Of a DNA stretch of 20,154 bases, positions 14,112 through 20,154 are shown piece by piece. Positions within the stretch are counted from its first letter, which is position 1; each line of letters starts with the position of its first letter. The notes beneath the pieces are model-generated. The model was not told the origin of the DNA and ran no database searches. It worked only from the letters and a program-made list of their open reading frames with translations. The position numbers were made by a program, and so were the translations under genes. This DNA comes from RGIG426 sp045598065 (lineage in GTDB: Bacteria; Bacillota; Clostridia; Oscillospirales; Acutalibacteraceae). The stretch lies in assembly GCA_045598065.1 (NCBI GenBank), contig JAZLLJ010000012.1, positions 1 to 20,154 on the forward strand, read 5' to 3'.

Positions 14112-15308
14112 TTATTTTCGTATTTCCACCGGCACTTCCACGGCGATGTCCTCGATTATCGTGTAGGTAACGGTCAGCGTAACACCGGTTTTGGTGGTGG
14201 TGAATTGCGTGGATTTTGACAAAATCTCCGCATCGGGGAAGGCGGCTTTTGCGGCGGATTCGGCGCGGCGTTTTGCTTCGGTCTCTGCTTGTGCTTTGGT
14301 GCGGACGGTTTCGGTTTTCGTCATTTGGTGGGCGGATTCTTTCGTTACCGAAAGGGGCAAATTCCGCCCGAAAAGCCGCACCGAGCGAGTGGCGGTTTCG
14401 GTCTGCCATCCGTCGGTGTCAAGCGGTGTATAGAGTGGTGCGGAAAGCCCGAACGCCGAAAGCGTATAGCGGTTGACCGCATCGGTTGCAGGTGTTGCGG
14501 TCACTTCGCAAAACGGCACGGTGACGGTTACTACGCGTGTTGTTTCGGCAAGCACCCGACCGGTTGCACGGCGGAGTAACGGGCCGACTTTGGTATCCAC
14601 GATACCGGTGGCGAGAAGTGTGCCTTTGGTGACGGCTTCGTCGATAAGGCACACCCGTTGCCCACTTGCAATCTCACAGCGGCGCACAATGCCGTCTCGC
14701 GCCGCCACAAGGTTTGAGAGCGTGGCCTCTTCCACTCGCTTTTTTTCGTAGGTTTCGCGAGGCATCACCGATACGTGCGCCACACAACCGGACACGTTGA
14801 CCGAAAGGGTTCCCACGCCCTCTATTTCAGCAGGAGCGGTCAGGCGAATACTGTTTGGGGAAAGGTGGCTTTTCTTTGCGCCGAGAAATACGCCGTTTTG
14901 TTCCAAAAAATCGGTGATATCTGCTTGAAGTGCCGGAGAAAGCGGAACTTTGACGTCCTCGCTTTGCAGTTCAATCACCCATATCCGTGGGCATAAAACC
15001 AAAAACAGGACGAGGGAAAGCGCAAGTCCGAGGGGAATGCCGAAACGCCCACGATAGCGAGCGAGAAAAAAGGGTAAGCCGCGTTTTTTCTCGATATGCA
15101 CCCACATTCCCGTATGGCGGACGAGCGGCGGAAGGCGCTTGTAGTCGTCGGCATCGCACCACGCGGTAAAACCGCCGTCAAAAAAGCGCAACTGCCACAG
15201 TTCCACCTCGGCGGTTTTGAGTCGGGCCAGCAACCGCGTGGGGTTGCCGCCGAAGGCGCGGAATTTCACCGATTTTCCGGCGCTTTTCACAAGATCGGTT
15301 ACAAACAT
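14112..15308 (-). CDS. yqfD: Sporulation protein YqfD
   Basis: A 398-residue mother-cell sporulation membrane protein. YqfD is sigma-E-controlled in Bacillus and its exact role is unclear. The N-terminal domain (1-85, with GNPTRLLARLKTAEVELWQL and the Trp-rich surround) precedes one membrane helix (about 90-108, FGIPLGLALSLVLFLVLCP). A larger outer domain follows, with the family-typical LFGRNLPLSVTKE near 310 and the end TVTYTIIEDIAVEVPVEIRK. An Ala/Glu/Lys-rich helical stretch lies at about 335-365. Start 15308 is preferred over one 22 codons upstream because AGGAGG precedes it closely and the upstream extension would overlap yqfC. It lies 10 nt after yqfC, so the two form an operon. Confidence 0.9.
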   Translation of the reverse strand: MFVTDLVKSAGKSVKFRAFGGNPTRLLARLKTAEVELWQLRFFDGGFTAWCDADDYKRLPPLVRHTGMWVHIEKKRGLPFFLARYRGRFGIPLGLALSLVLFLVLCPRIWVIELQSEDVKVPLSPALQADITDFLEQNGVFLGAKKSHLSPNSIRLTAPAEIEGVGTLSVNVSGCVAHVSVMPRETYEKKRVEEATLSNLVAARDGIVRRCEIASGQRVCLIDEAVTKGTLLATGIVDTKVGPLLRRATGRVLAETTRVVTVTVPFCEVTATPATDAVNRYTLSAFGLSAPLYTPLDTDGWQTETATRSVRLFGRNLPLSVTKESAHQMTKTETVRTKAQAETEAKRRAESAAKAAFPDAEILSKSTQFTTTKTGVTLTVTYTIIEDIAVEVPVEIRK

Positions 15309-15318
15309 AAAGCGCCTC

Positions 15319-15585
15319 CTACTCGAATTCCACAGACGACAGTCGTCCTTCCAAAACGGCACTTTTGGCATCAAAGGCGGTGAGACACAAATCCCGTCCG
15401 CGAAAGCGAAAAACGGTTTTTCCGACGGTCAGCACCAATACATCTTCGCCGCATTCCGTGATTTCGCATCCGCCGTCGATTAACACCCGTCGATTATCGA
15501 ACAATTCCAAATGGGCGCTGTTGTCCCAGATACCGTCCGGCAAATCCAACCATTTTGCTGCCGCTTGCCGCAGGTTTTCCGCCAT
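15319..15585 (-). CDS. yqfC: Sporulation protein YqfC (YabP/YqfC family)
   Basis: An 88-residue protein of the YabP/YqfC family, MAENLRQAAAKWLDLPDGIW at its N-terminus. The core RRVLIDGGCEITECGEDVLVLTVGK (32-56) matches the family pattern for a small beta-rich domain, ending VFRFRGRDLCLTAFDAKSAVLEGRLSSVEFE. The open frame continues over 100 codons further upstream, but that part runs through the ylbJ coding region on the other strand. The start at 15585 has GGCGG nearby and fits the family. It is the first gene of yqfC-yqfD, with a sigma-E-like promoter just upstream. Confidence 0.88.
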   Translation of the reverse strand: MAENLRQAAAKWLDLPDGIWDNSAHLELFDNRRVLIDGGCEITECGEDVLVLTVGKTVFRFRGRDLCLTAFDAKSAVLEGRLSSVEFE

Positions 15586-15606
15586 GCTATCGCCGCCTTT
15601 CGCTTT

Positions 15607-15635
15607 ACTGTATGCAAGGCAAAAGGGAATAATGC
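15607..15635 (-). promoter_or_regulatory. Sigma-E-like promoter of yqfCD
   Basis: On the minus strand, GCATTAT (15629-15635) lies 14 nt before CATACAGT (15607-15614). The -10 matches the sigma-E consensus CATACAnT and the -35 matches KMATATT at 5 of 7. This agrees with the known sigma-E control of yqfCD in Bacillus. Confidence 0.6.
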
Positions 15636-15663
15636 CCCGTTTTGCGAATAGAGATAAACGGGG
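15635..15663 (+). promoter_or_regulatory. Hairpin that would cover the ylbJ Shine-Dalgarno
   Basis: CCCCGTTT (15635-15642) and AAACGGGG (15656-15663) form a perfect 8-bp stem with a 13-nt loop. The 3' arm contributes the GGGG of the GGGGAGG ribosome binding site before ATG 15674. It matters only if the transcript starts upstream of 15635. Confidence 0.4.
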
Positions 15664-15673
15664 AGGCGATAGG

Positions 15674-16723
15674 ATGACGGCATACACGTTGCGACTGACA
15701 CGCGTGAAAAAAGCGCTGCTGCTCGCGGTGTTTTTGTTTGCTTGTTCGGCATTATTGTGGTTTCCTACCGCCGCCGCAACCGGCGCAAAACGTGGGCTTG
15801 CGGTATGCGGCGACGTGCTGATTCCGTCGCTGTTTCCGTTTATGGCGCTGTCCTCGTTTTTGGTGGAAAGCGGGCTGTCCGATGTCATAGGACGGCGGTT
15901 TTGCGGCATCACCCAACGCGCGTTCGGACTTCCCGGTTGCTGTGCTGCCGGAATTCTGCTCTCGTTTGTGGGTGGCTATCCTTCCGGCGCCGCCGCGTGC
16001 GAAAAACTGCTCAGGCGCGGCGAATTGACGTTGGAAGAAGCACAGCGTATGATGCGATTTTGCGTAGTGAGCGGTCCGGCGTTTATGGTGTCTACCGTGG
16101 GGGCGGAATTGCTTGGAAGTACGTTTCACGGATGGCTGTTGCTGGTCGCCCAGTGGACGGCGGCACTGCTCATCGGGTTTGCCGGCGGTCACGGTTGCCG
16201 CCTGCACAAAGCACCGTCAAAAAAAACGGTAAAAATCACGACGTTGTCCGCGGTTGGCACAGCGGTGGGGGAGGCCGCGCGCGCGATGCTTGTGATGTGT
16301 GGATTTGTGACCGCCTCCACCTGCTTTTTGTCGGTTTTGGATGCGTTGGGATTGCCGCAAAAGGTCGTGGACACGGTGGCCGCCGCCACCGAAGTGTCGG
16401 TCGGTTGCATCGCCTGGGCGCCGCGCGGCGTGGTGCTTTCGGCGTGTATCGGATTCGGTGGATTTTCTGTCCATGGACAGATTGCGGCTTTGTTTTCGGG
16501 ACGACCGGTCGTTAATCGCGGCTTTTTTGCGGCGAGGGTTGCACAAGGGCTGGTTGCCGCCGGCATCTCCGCGATTTTGTTCCGCGTTTTCCCGTTGCCG
16601 CTTTCGGTGTTTGCACCGACCGAAGCCAAAATTTTGCCGCTGTCCGGCAGCTTCACCGGCTCGCTTGCGCTGCTTGCAACGGTTGCCACGGCGCTTTTGT
16701 CGCTTCCGCAAAAAGCTAAATAA
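15674..16723 (+). CDS. ylbJ: Sporulation membrane protein YlbJ (SpoVV), dipicolinate transport
   Basis: A 349-residue polytopic membrane protein. In Bacillus YlbJ/SpoVV sits in the outer forespore membrane and is needed to bring dipicolinic acid into the forespore. Many hydrophobic segments are visible (starting ALLLAVFLFACSALLWFP). The family marks are GLAVCGDVLIPSLFPFMALSSFLVESG (about 40-66), LSFVGGYPSGA (about 95-105) and FCVVSGPAFMVSTVG (about 130-145), of the nucleoside-recognition/gate type. ATG 15674 is preferred over the far longer upstream frame because GGGGAGG lies 8 nt before it and the extension overlaps yqfC. It is divergent from yqfCD, so both may be mother-cell genes. I could not find a convincing promoter on this strand. 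Confidence 0.88.
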   Translation: MTAYTLRLTRVKKALLLAVFLFACSALLWFPTAAATGAKRGLAVCGDVLIPSLFPFMALSSFLVESGLSDVIGRRFCGITQRAFGLPGCCAAGILLSFVGGYPSGAAACEKLLRRGELTLEEAQRMMRFCVVSGPAFMVSTVGAELLGSTFHGWLLLVAQWTAALLIGFAGGHGCRLHKAPSKKTVKITTLSAVGTAVGEAARAMLVMCGFVTASTCFLSVLDALGLPQKVVDTVAAATEVSVGCIAWAPRGVVLSACIGFGGFSVHGQIAALFSGRPVVNRGFFAARVAQGLVAAGISAILFRVFPLPLSVFAPTEAKILPLSGSFTGSLALLATVATALLSLPQKAK

Positions 16724-16729
16724 AATCCC

Positions 16730-16758
16730 TTGCATTTTTCGGCGGCGTATGCTATACT
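16730..16758 (+). promoter_or_regulatory. Sigma-A-type promoter of the Cys-rich small protein gene
   Basis: -35 TTGCAT (16730-16735) and -10 TATACT (16753-16758) are separated by 17 nt, starting just past the ylbJ stop codon. Confidence 0.65.
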
Positions 16759-16782
16759 GCAAAACAGAAAGGAGTGGGAACG

Positions 16783-17004
16783 ATGAAACGGAAGTTGTAT
16801 GGCAACCGCATCGAGGATAAATGCGAATATTGTCATTTCGGCCGTCGTGTCGCGGACAGACAGACCATCCTCTGTATAAAACACGGAGCGGTGGCCGCCA
16901 CCTATTGTTGTAAAAATTACGAATACGATCCGTTAAAACGCATTCCCACTCGCCGTCCGCAACCGTTGCAAAAGCCCAAAAGCGGCGAGGAATTTAAGCT
17001 ATAA
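16783..17004 (+). CDS. Small Cys-rich (probable zinc-binding) protein, function unknown
   Basis: A 73-residue protein, MKRKLYGNRIEDKCEYCHFG onward. Cysteines at 14, 17, 31, 42 and 43 (CEYC, later LCIKHG, then YCCKNYEYDPLKR) suggest one zinc or metal site. The tail is basic and Pro-rich (PTRRPQPLQKP) and ends GEEFKL. I recall similar short proteins from other Clostridia, but no named function. ATG 16783 is used because AAAGGAG lies 7 nt upstream; a GTG three codons earlier overlaps that site. It has its own promoter and a terminator just after the stop codon, so it is a single-gene unit. Confidence 0.78.
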   Translation: MKRKLYGNRIEDKCEYCHFGRRVADRQTILCIKHGAVAATYCCKNYEYDPLKRIPTRRPQPLQKPKSGEEFKL

Positions 17005-17034
17005 AAAAAGTCCTCTGTTGCAGAGGACTTTTTT
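17004..17034 (+). terminator. Terminator after the Cys-rich small protein gene
   Basis: 13-bp arms (17004-17016 with 17022-17034) around AGTCCTCT/AGAGGACT have a 5-nt loop and end in T6, directly after the stop codon. Confidence 0.85.
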
Positions 17035-17071
17035 GTCACACAACGATGTGGAAAACCAAAGGAGAATGGCT

Positions 17072-18736
17072 ATGAAACGAGGATTATTGCTACTGCTGTG
17101 CTTGCTTTTGGCGGTGGGAATGATGTGTTCCGCCACCGGATGTGGGGAAAAAGATACAAAAAAAGAAGAATCGTCGGCGCTGTCCGATGAAGCGCAAGAG
17201 GCGCGAGATGACGCCGAAGTGTATTATAAAAGTCATTTTGTCAAAGACACGGATATCGGCCTTTGCGCTGACGTGACCGGCGACGAGATTCCGGAACTCA
17301 TCGTGGTGCGGTATACTACGGAAACGCCGGGCGCTATCGAAGGAACGGTGTATACGCTTTCTGACGGAAAAATGAAACCGATTTATACCAAACGCGGCAG
17401 TTTTTACCATGGCGGCGGCTTTTTCTCTTGGTATTTAGCGCCGAATGGCGAAAACAGTTTTTATTTCGCGGAAGAAACCCATGCTATGTGGACGGGAATC
17501 GGAACGGTCACAACGCGAGTGTATCAGTTGGATGCTTCCGGCAACGAAAAAGAAATTGATTCCATCGTCTTTTCGACCGATGACTGGGAAAACCTTGAAC
17601 AGCAAGACAACGGTGAATGGCGTATTAAACAGTCGGCGTGGGATGCCTACGGCGACGACGTACAGGAAATGCTGAAAGGCGGCTATATTATTTACACGAA
17701 CGCCTCGAACTGTGACCTTTTCCATGCCCTTTCCTACCTGGATGACGAATACTATCTCTCCGATTTGCGCGAGTTGTCCGATACACCGCCCTCGTTGGAA
17801 GATAACGGCACGATTCCCGAAGATGAGCCGTCGGACACACCTGCTGTGACACCGGCGAGTTCCACAAAGCCGACTTCACCCGTTGACCGGCCGCACGTTG
17901 ACACGGTGGATGCCGCATTTTGGCGTGATGCCGAGCCCGCGATCAAGGCGTGGAAACGAGCAATGTTTTTCGGTGGAGCGTTTTGTGATTTTGAGTGGGA
18001 AAATGAGGCGGGCCGTTTTATGGGCCTGAATAGTAGTGAGCAAAAGTACTATGCCTCTTTACTTCAGACCGAAGAAGATCGTGAGAGATTTTTGGAGCAA
18101 ACCGGGGCAAGGGATTGCGTTGCCATATCCCGTTGTTGCCATACCTACGAGGAAGTGAAAGAGCACAATCAGCAATATCTCTCGAAGAATTATTTGCAAG
18201 AGTGGTTATACAGTGGGGATCGTGCGATAGGCGAAAAAGAATCGCCTGTATTTGAAATTAACGGAGAAATATGGGCGGTGTTCGGCACAAGTAAACCCAC
18301 TTCTCCCAACATCAACGTAACGACGTCTTCATTCGATTTTTCAAACCCCAACCGTCCGGAAGTAACCGTGTATAGTCCTGAAGTTGATGGTATTCTTATA
18401 TACACGTTCGCCTTTGTTAAGGAAAACGGAACGTATAAAATTGACGGTACTGACTCCGAATGGATCGAAGATGGAGTGTATTTCCAACAGTTAAAGGAAG
18501 ATTTATCCGAATACTACACGGTTTCTTCTGACTATTTCAATCCCGTGTATGTGGAAAACTATACACTGGACAGTCCTGTTTGGATTTGCGTTCCGGTGGA
18601 TGGCAATGGCGTGGATTCAATACTGGTCAACTTGACGACCGGCGAAGCACACGAAGCGATTAGTGGCAGCGATGCGTTTTCTTTGGATGATTACACCCTT
18701 GTCGGCGAATCATTTTACGTGCCGATTAGTTGGTAA
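17072..18736 (+). CDS. Predicted two-domain lipoprotein, function unknown
   Basis: A 554-residue exported protein. The signal peptide MKRGLLLLLCLLLAVGMMCS is followed by a lipobox ATGC, so C24 should be lipid-anchored on the outer membrane face. A charged Lys/Glu/Asp segment follows. The first domain (about 50-230) includes CADVTGDEIPELIVVRY, a D-x-x-GD-x-x-PEL motif common in Clostridial surface lipoproteins. A Pro/Ser/Thr/Asp-rich linker (about 233-275) leads to a second domain (about 280-554) with VFEINGEIWAVFG and TFAFVKENGTYKID, perhaps IseA/NTF2-like, but I am unsure. Start 17072 has AAAGGAG 7 nt upstream; an ATG at 17066 is too close to it. I see no promoter in the 37 nt after the preceding terminator, so it may depend on readthrough. 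Confidence 0.75.
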   Translation: MKRGLLLLLCLLLAVGMMCSATGCGEKDTKKEESSALSDEAQEARDDAEVYYKSHFVKDTDIGLCADVTGDEIPELIVVRYTTETPGAIEGTVYTLSDGKMKPIYTKRGSFYHGGGFFSWYLAPNGENSFYFAEETHAMWTGIGTVTTRVYQLDASGNEKEIDSIVFSTDDWENLEQQDNGEWRIKQSAWDAYGDDVQEMLKGGYIIYTNASNCDLFHALSYLDDEYYLSDLRELSDTPPSLEDNGTIPEDEPSDTPAVTPASSTKPTSPVDRPHVDTVDAAFWRDAEPAIKAWKRAMFFGGAFCDFEWENEAGRFMGLNSSEQKYYASLLQTEEDRERFLEQTGARDCVAISRCCHTYEEVKEHNQQYLSKNYLQEWLYSGDRAIGEKESPVFEINGEIWAVFGTSKPTSPNINVTTSSFDFSNPNRPEVTVYSPEVDGILIYTFAFVKENGTYKIDGTDSEWIEDGVYFQQLKEDLSEYYTVSSDYFNPVYVENYTLDSPVWICVPVDGNGVDSILVNLTTGEAHEAISGSDAFSLDDYTLVGESFYVPISW

Positions 18737-18746
18737 CGGAAAAATC

Positions 18747-18775
18747 AAAACCCACCCCGAACGGGGTGGGTTTTT
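18747..18775. terminator. Bidirectional terminator between lipoprotein and DUF11 genes
   Basis: A perfect 13-bp stem (18747-18759 with 18762-18774) has a 2-nt AA loop and ends in T5 on the plus strand. The minus strand reads TTTTGATTTTT after the stem, so it can serve the convergent gene too. Confidence 0.85.
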
Positions 18776-18798
18776 GTTGTTTTGTGCGAGATTTTCCC

Positions 18799-19653
18799 TT
18801 ACACCGTGCCGGTGACGGTGATGGTGGTGGTGCCGGGGTTTGTAATCCATTCGCCGGTCGTCGGGTCTTGGGTATAGGTCGCGGCAGGGACGGTGAACGC
18901 CGTCGGTTCGGTGGCAAACTCACCGTTCGCCGGCGTGTAGGTGTAATCGTTGCCTGCGTTGCGGCCAACGCCGTCAATCGTGACGGCAATCGGGTCAAGA
19001 ATCGGGTTAAACGTGTCGCGAACAATGACGTTGTCGCCGGCATCGGTCGCCACGTTACCGCTGTTTTGGATGACGAACGTGTAGGTGATTTGTCCGTTCT
19101 CGGTCACAGTCGTGGGCGAGAGGGATTTGGAAATCGTCAGTTGAGGACGGCTGTCCGGCAAAATGGTCGCGGTCGCGTCGATCGGCGCGGCAATGCCGAC
19201 ACCGGAAACGGACGCGGTGTTGACCACCGAGCCGTTAGCATCCAGCGGCGCAAAGTTGTTGACCGCCGCTTCATACACAATCATCGCGTTGCCACCGGCA
19301 GGAACGGTCAGCCCGGTCACTTGCATTGGCGGTCCGGCGACCACCGCCGGAGTCGGTTGCAATACGCCGTTTTGGTAGTAACGCACCGTGTTCGGCACGT
19401 AGTCGAGCGGCACAAGGTCGGTTGCACCGAACGCGTATTGGCCGAGGTTGTCGCTCACCGTCACGTCGGTCACGTCGGTCGTGCCGGCGTTGACGAGACT
19501 GACGACGAACGCCACCGTGTCGCCGGCTTCATAGCGGTCATACACCGCTGCTTTGGTGACCGAAAGCTCTTCGAGCAGTTCGCCCACCGCGATGTTCGAG
19601 GTCGTGGAAAGTCCGTTATAGGAAAGTGTTGCTTGGTTTTGGAACGTTGCCAT
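18799..19653 (-). CDS. DUF11-repeat protein without signal peptide, possible spore-surface protein
   Basis: A 284-residue, Thr/Val/Asn-rich beta protein with no cysteine. After a short N-terminal segment (MATFQNQATLSYNGLSTTSN) come two DUF11-like beta-sandwich units. The first (about 29-150) has LSVTKAAVYDRYEAGDTVAF and VVSLVNAGTTDVTDVTVSDN. The second (about 170-284) has LTISKSLSPTTVTENGQITY and TFVIQNSGNVATDAGDNVIV. DUF11 repeats usually occur in secreted proteins, yet no signal peptide or anchor is present. ATG 19653 has AAAGGGTGA 5-6 nt upstream; a GTG three codons earlier lies within that site. A sigma-K-like promoter precedes it, so late mother-cell synthesis and placement on the spore surface is a reasonable inference. 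Confidence 0.75.
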   Translation of the reverse strand: MATFQNQATLSYNGLSTTSNIAVGELLEELSVTKAAVYDRYEAGDTVAFVVSLVNAGTTDVTDVTVSDNLGQYAFGATDLVPLDYVPNTVRYYQNGVLQPTPAVVAGPPMQVTGLTVPAGGNAMIVYEAAVNNFAPLDANGSVVNTASVSGVGIAAPIDATATILPDSRPQLTISKSLSPTTVTENGQITYTFVIQNSGNVATDAGDNVIVRDTFNPILDPIAVTIDGVGRNAGNDYTYTPANGEFATEPTAFTVPAATYTQDPTTGEWITNPGTTTITVTGTV

Positions 19654-19680
19654 AGTGTTCACCCTTTTGTGTCGAAATTC

Positions 19681-19696
19681 GAAGGCGCGTGCCTTC
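19681..19696 (-). other. Hairpin at the predicted 5' end of the DUF11 mRNA
   Basis: GAAGGC and GCCTTC (6-bp arms, 4-nt loop) lie right at the predicted transcription start. On the plus strand the stem is followed by CTTTTTT, but no plus-strand gene needs a terminator here. It may stabilise the mRNA. Confidence 0.35.
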
Positions 19697-19702
19697 CTTT
19701 TT

Positions 19703-19731
19703 TATCGTATGCAAAAAGGCGGACGGGGGTG
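19703..19731 (-). promoter_or_regulatory. Sigma-K-like promoter of the DUF11 gene
   Basis: On the minus strand, CACC (19728-19731) lies 16 nt before CATACGATA (19703-19711), which matches the sigma-K -10 consensus CATAnnnTA. No good sigma-A pair is seen here. The transcript would start near 19696, at a hairpin (19681-19696). Confidence 0.5.
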
Positions 19732-19758
19732 AATGGTGATGTCACTTCGGGTGATGAC

Positions 19759-19782
19759 GTAGGGCAAGGCCTTGCCCTTGCC
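19759..19782 (+). repeat. GTAG-palindrome repeat, distant copy
   Basis: GTAG, then GGCAAGGCC/GCCCTTGCC arms with one mismatch and 2-nt centre, followed by GTTGTGAGATTTTGATG, as after copies at 6824 and 6980. It is flanked by an imperfect direct repeat, GATGTCACTTCGGGTG and GATGTTGCTTCGGGTG. It shows that the family is dispersed, not confined to the pilin islet. Confidence 0.55.
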
Positions 19783-19829
19783 GTTGTGAGATTTTGATGT
19801 TGCTTCGGGTGCACATCGCCGCCGAAAAC

Positions 19830-19866
19830 AAAAACCCCGCCGCCTTGTTTAAGACGGCGGGTTTTT
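19830..19866 (-). terminator. Terminator of the RsmF-like gene
   Basis: CCCGCCG-C-CTT pairs with AAG-A-CGGCGGG around a GTTT loop, flanked by A5 and T5 runs. On the minus strand it ends in TTTTTG, 7 nt past the stop codon. Confidence 0.75.
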
Positions 19867-19872
19867 ATCAAC

Positions 19873-20154
19873 TTATACGTTTCGCAACCCTTTCGGGTAG
19901 TGGTTTTTGAGCGTGCCGCCGGTGACTTTGCCGCCGCCGAGCGCCGCGCCTGCAACCGTGACGGCTGCCCAGCCGTCGGACGTGTCCGGCACGTCGAGCG
20001 TCTCGCCGTGGAGATACGCGGTGAGCTGACGGTCGTCCGTCTCGCTGCCGAGGCGCGGCAGGGGACCGCCGGGAAGATCGACCCGACGCCGGAAATCCTT
20101 ACCGAACGCACTGCAAAACTGGTGATGCGGCACGAGACGCCCCTTTTGCACCTC
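19873..20154 (-). CDS. RsmF-like (NOL1/NOP2/Sun) RNA m5C methyltransferase, C-terminal part only
   Basis: Only the last 93 codons are in the window, and the frame is open at the right edge. The segment KGRLVPHHQFCSAFGKDFRRRVDLP, then LTAYLHGETLD, GWAAVTVAGAALGGGKVTGG and the end LKNHYPKGLRNV, matches the C-terminal RNA-binding domain found after the catalytic domain of RsmF/YebU-type rRNA cytosine-5 methyltransferases. There too the protein ends near KN-x-YPKGLR. The catalytic cysteines and SAM site would lie outside the window, so activity cannot be judged. In the usual form the GGGK motif reads GWGK; here the Trp is replaced by Gly. A GTG at 20149-20151 is not a credible start. Confidence 0.8.
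   Translation of the reverse strand, partial: EVQKGRLVPHHQFCSAFGKDFRRRVDLPGGPLPRLGSETDDRQLTAYLHGETLDVPDTSDGWAAVTVAGAALGGGKVTGGTLKNHYPKGLRNV

Noticed and set aside
15365..15673. N-terminal extension of ylbJ by 103 codons
   Set aside because: It overlaps yqfC on the other strand, and the internal ATG at 15674 has a strong Shine-Dalgarno and starts where the membrane protein begins.
18730..19797. 355-codon plus-strand frame opposite the DUF11 gene
   Set aside because: Arg/Gly/Val-rich shadow that begins inside the lipoprotein stop region and crosses a strong terminator. The minus frame has clear DUF11 repeats.

Overview
The window looks like chromosomal DNA of an anaerobic, endospore-forming member of the Clostridia (Oscillospirales-like). 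This rests on four things: a NifJ-type pyruvate:ferredoxin oxidoreductase, four sporulation genes (spoIIR, yqfC, yqfD and ylbJ/spoVV), a proofreading-deficient polA of the Firmicutes type, and the NifU-like/GGGtGRT gene pair common in Clostridia. Most genes have strong AAGGAGG-type ribosome binding sites, and clear Rho-independent terminators separate the transcription units. No tRNA, rRNA, transposase, CRISPR array or phage gene was recognised. The species cannot be fixed from the sequence alone.

Layout. At the left edge, nifJ (minus strand, 3' end cut by the window edge) is transcribed divergently from a CNNM/HlyC-CorC membrane protein (3721-5058). Next is a gene-free 520 bp stretch with a nested inverted-repeat element and short GTAG-palindrome repeats. 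It leads into a small islet: an XRE repressor (minus), a divergent type IV pilin-like gene, and a second XRE regulator. A second cluster of the same repeats (6824-7010) closes the islet. On the minus strand lie polA, ygiQ and spoIIR. The terminator of polA-ygiQ sits immediately in front of spoIIR and contains a sigma-F-like promoter. Divergent from polA is a two-gene operon coding for a NifU-like scaffold protein and a GGGtGRT protein. A shared bidirectional terminator separates it from the yqfC-yqfD operon (minus). Divergent from yqfC is ylbJ/spoVV, followed by a 73-residue Cys-rich protein and a 554-residue lipoprotein. Last on the minus strand are a DUF11 protein with a sigma-K-like promoter and the C-terminal end of an RsmF-like rRNA methyltransferase cut by the window edge.

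How the genes fit together. The sporulation genes are scattered rather than clustered, and the promoters I can read fit the sporulation cascade: sigma-F for spoIIR (forespore signal to the mother cell), sigma-E for yqfCD (mother cell), and sigma-K for the DUF11 protein (late mother cell, so perhaps a spore-surface protein). Housekeeping genes (nifJ, the CNNM protein, polA, the NifU-like operon and the Cys-rich protein) have sigma-A-type promoters. The XRE-pilin-XRE islet is the most accessory-looking part. It has twin palindromic operators over the pilin promoter and repeats on both sides, and no pilus assembly genes are present in the window.
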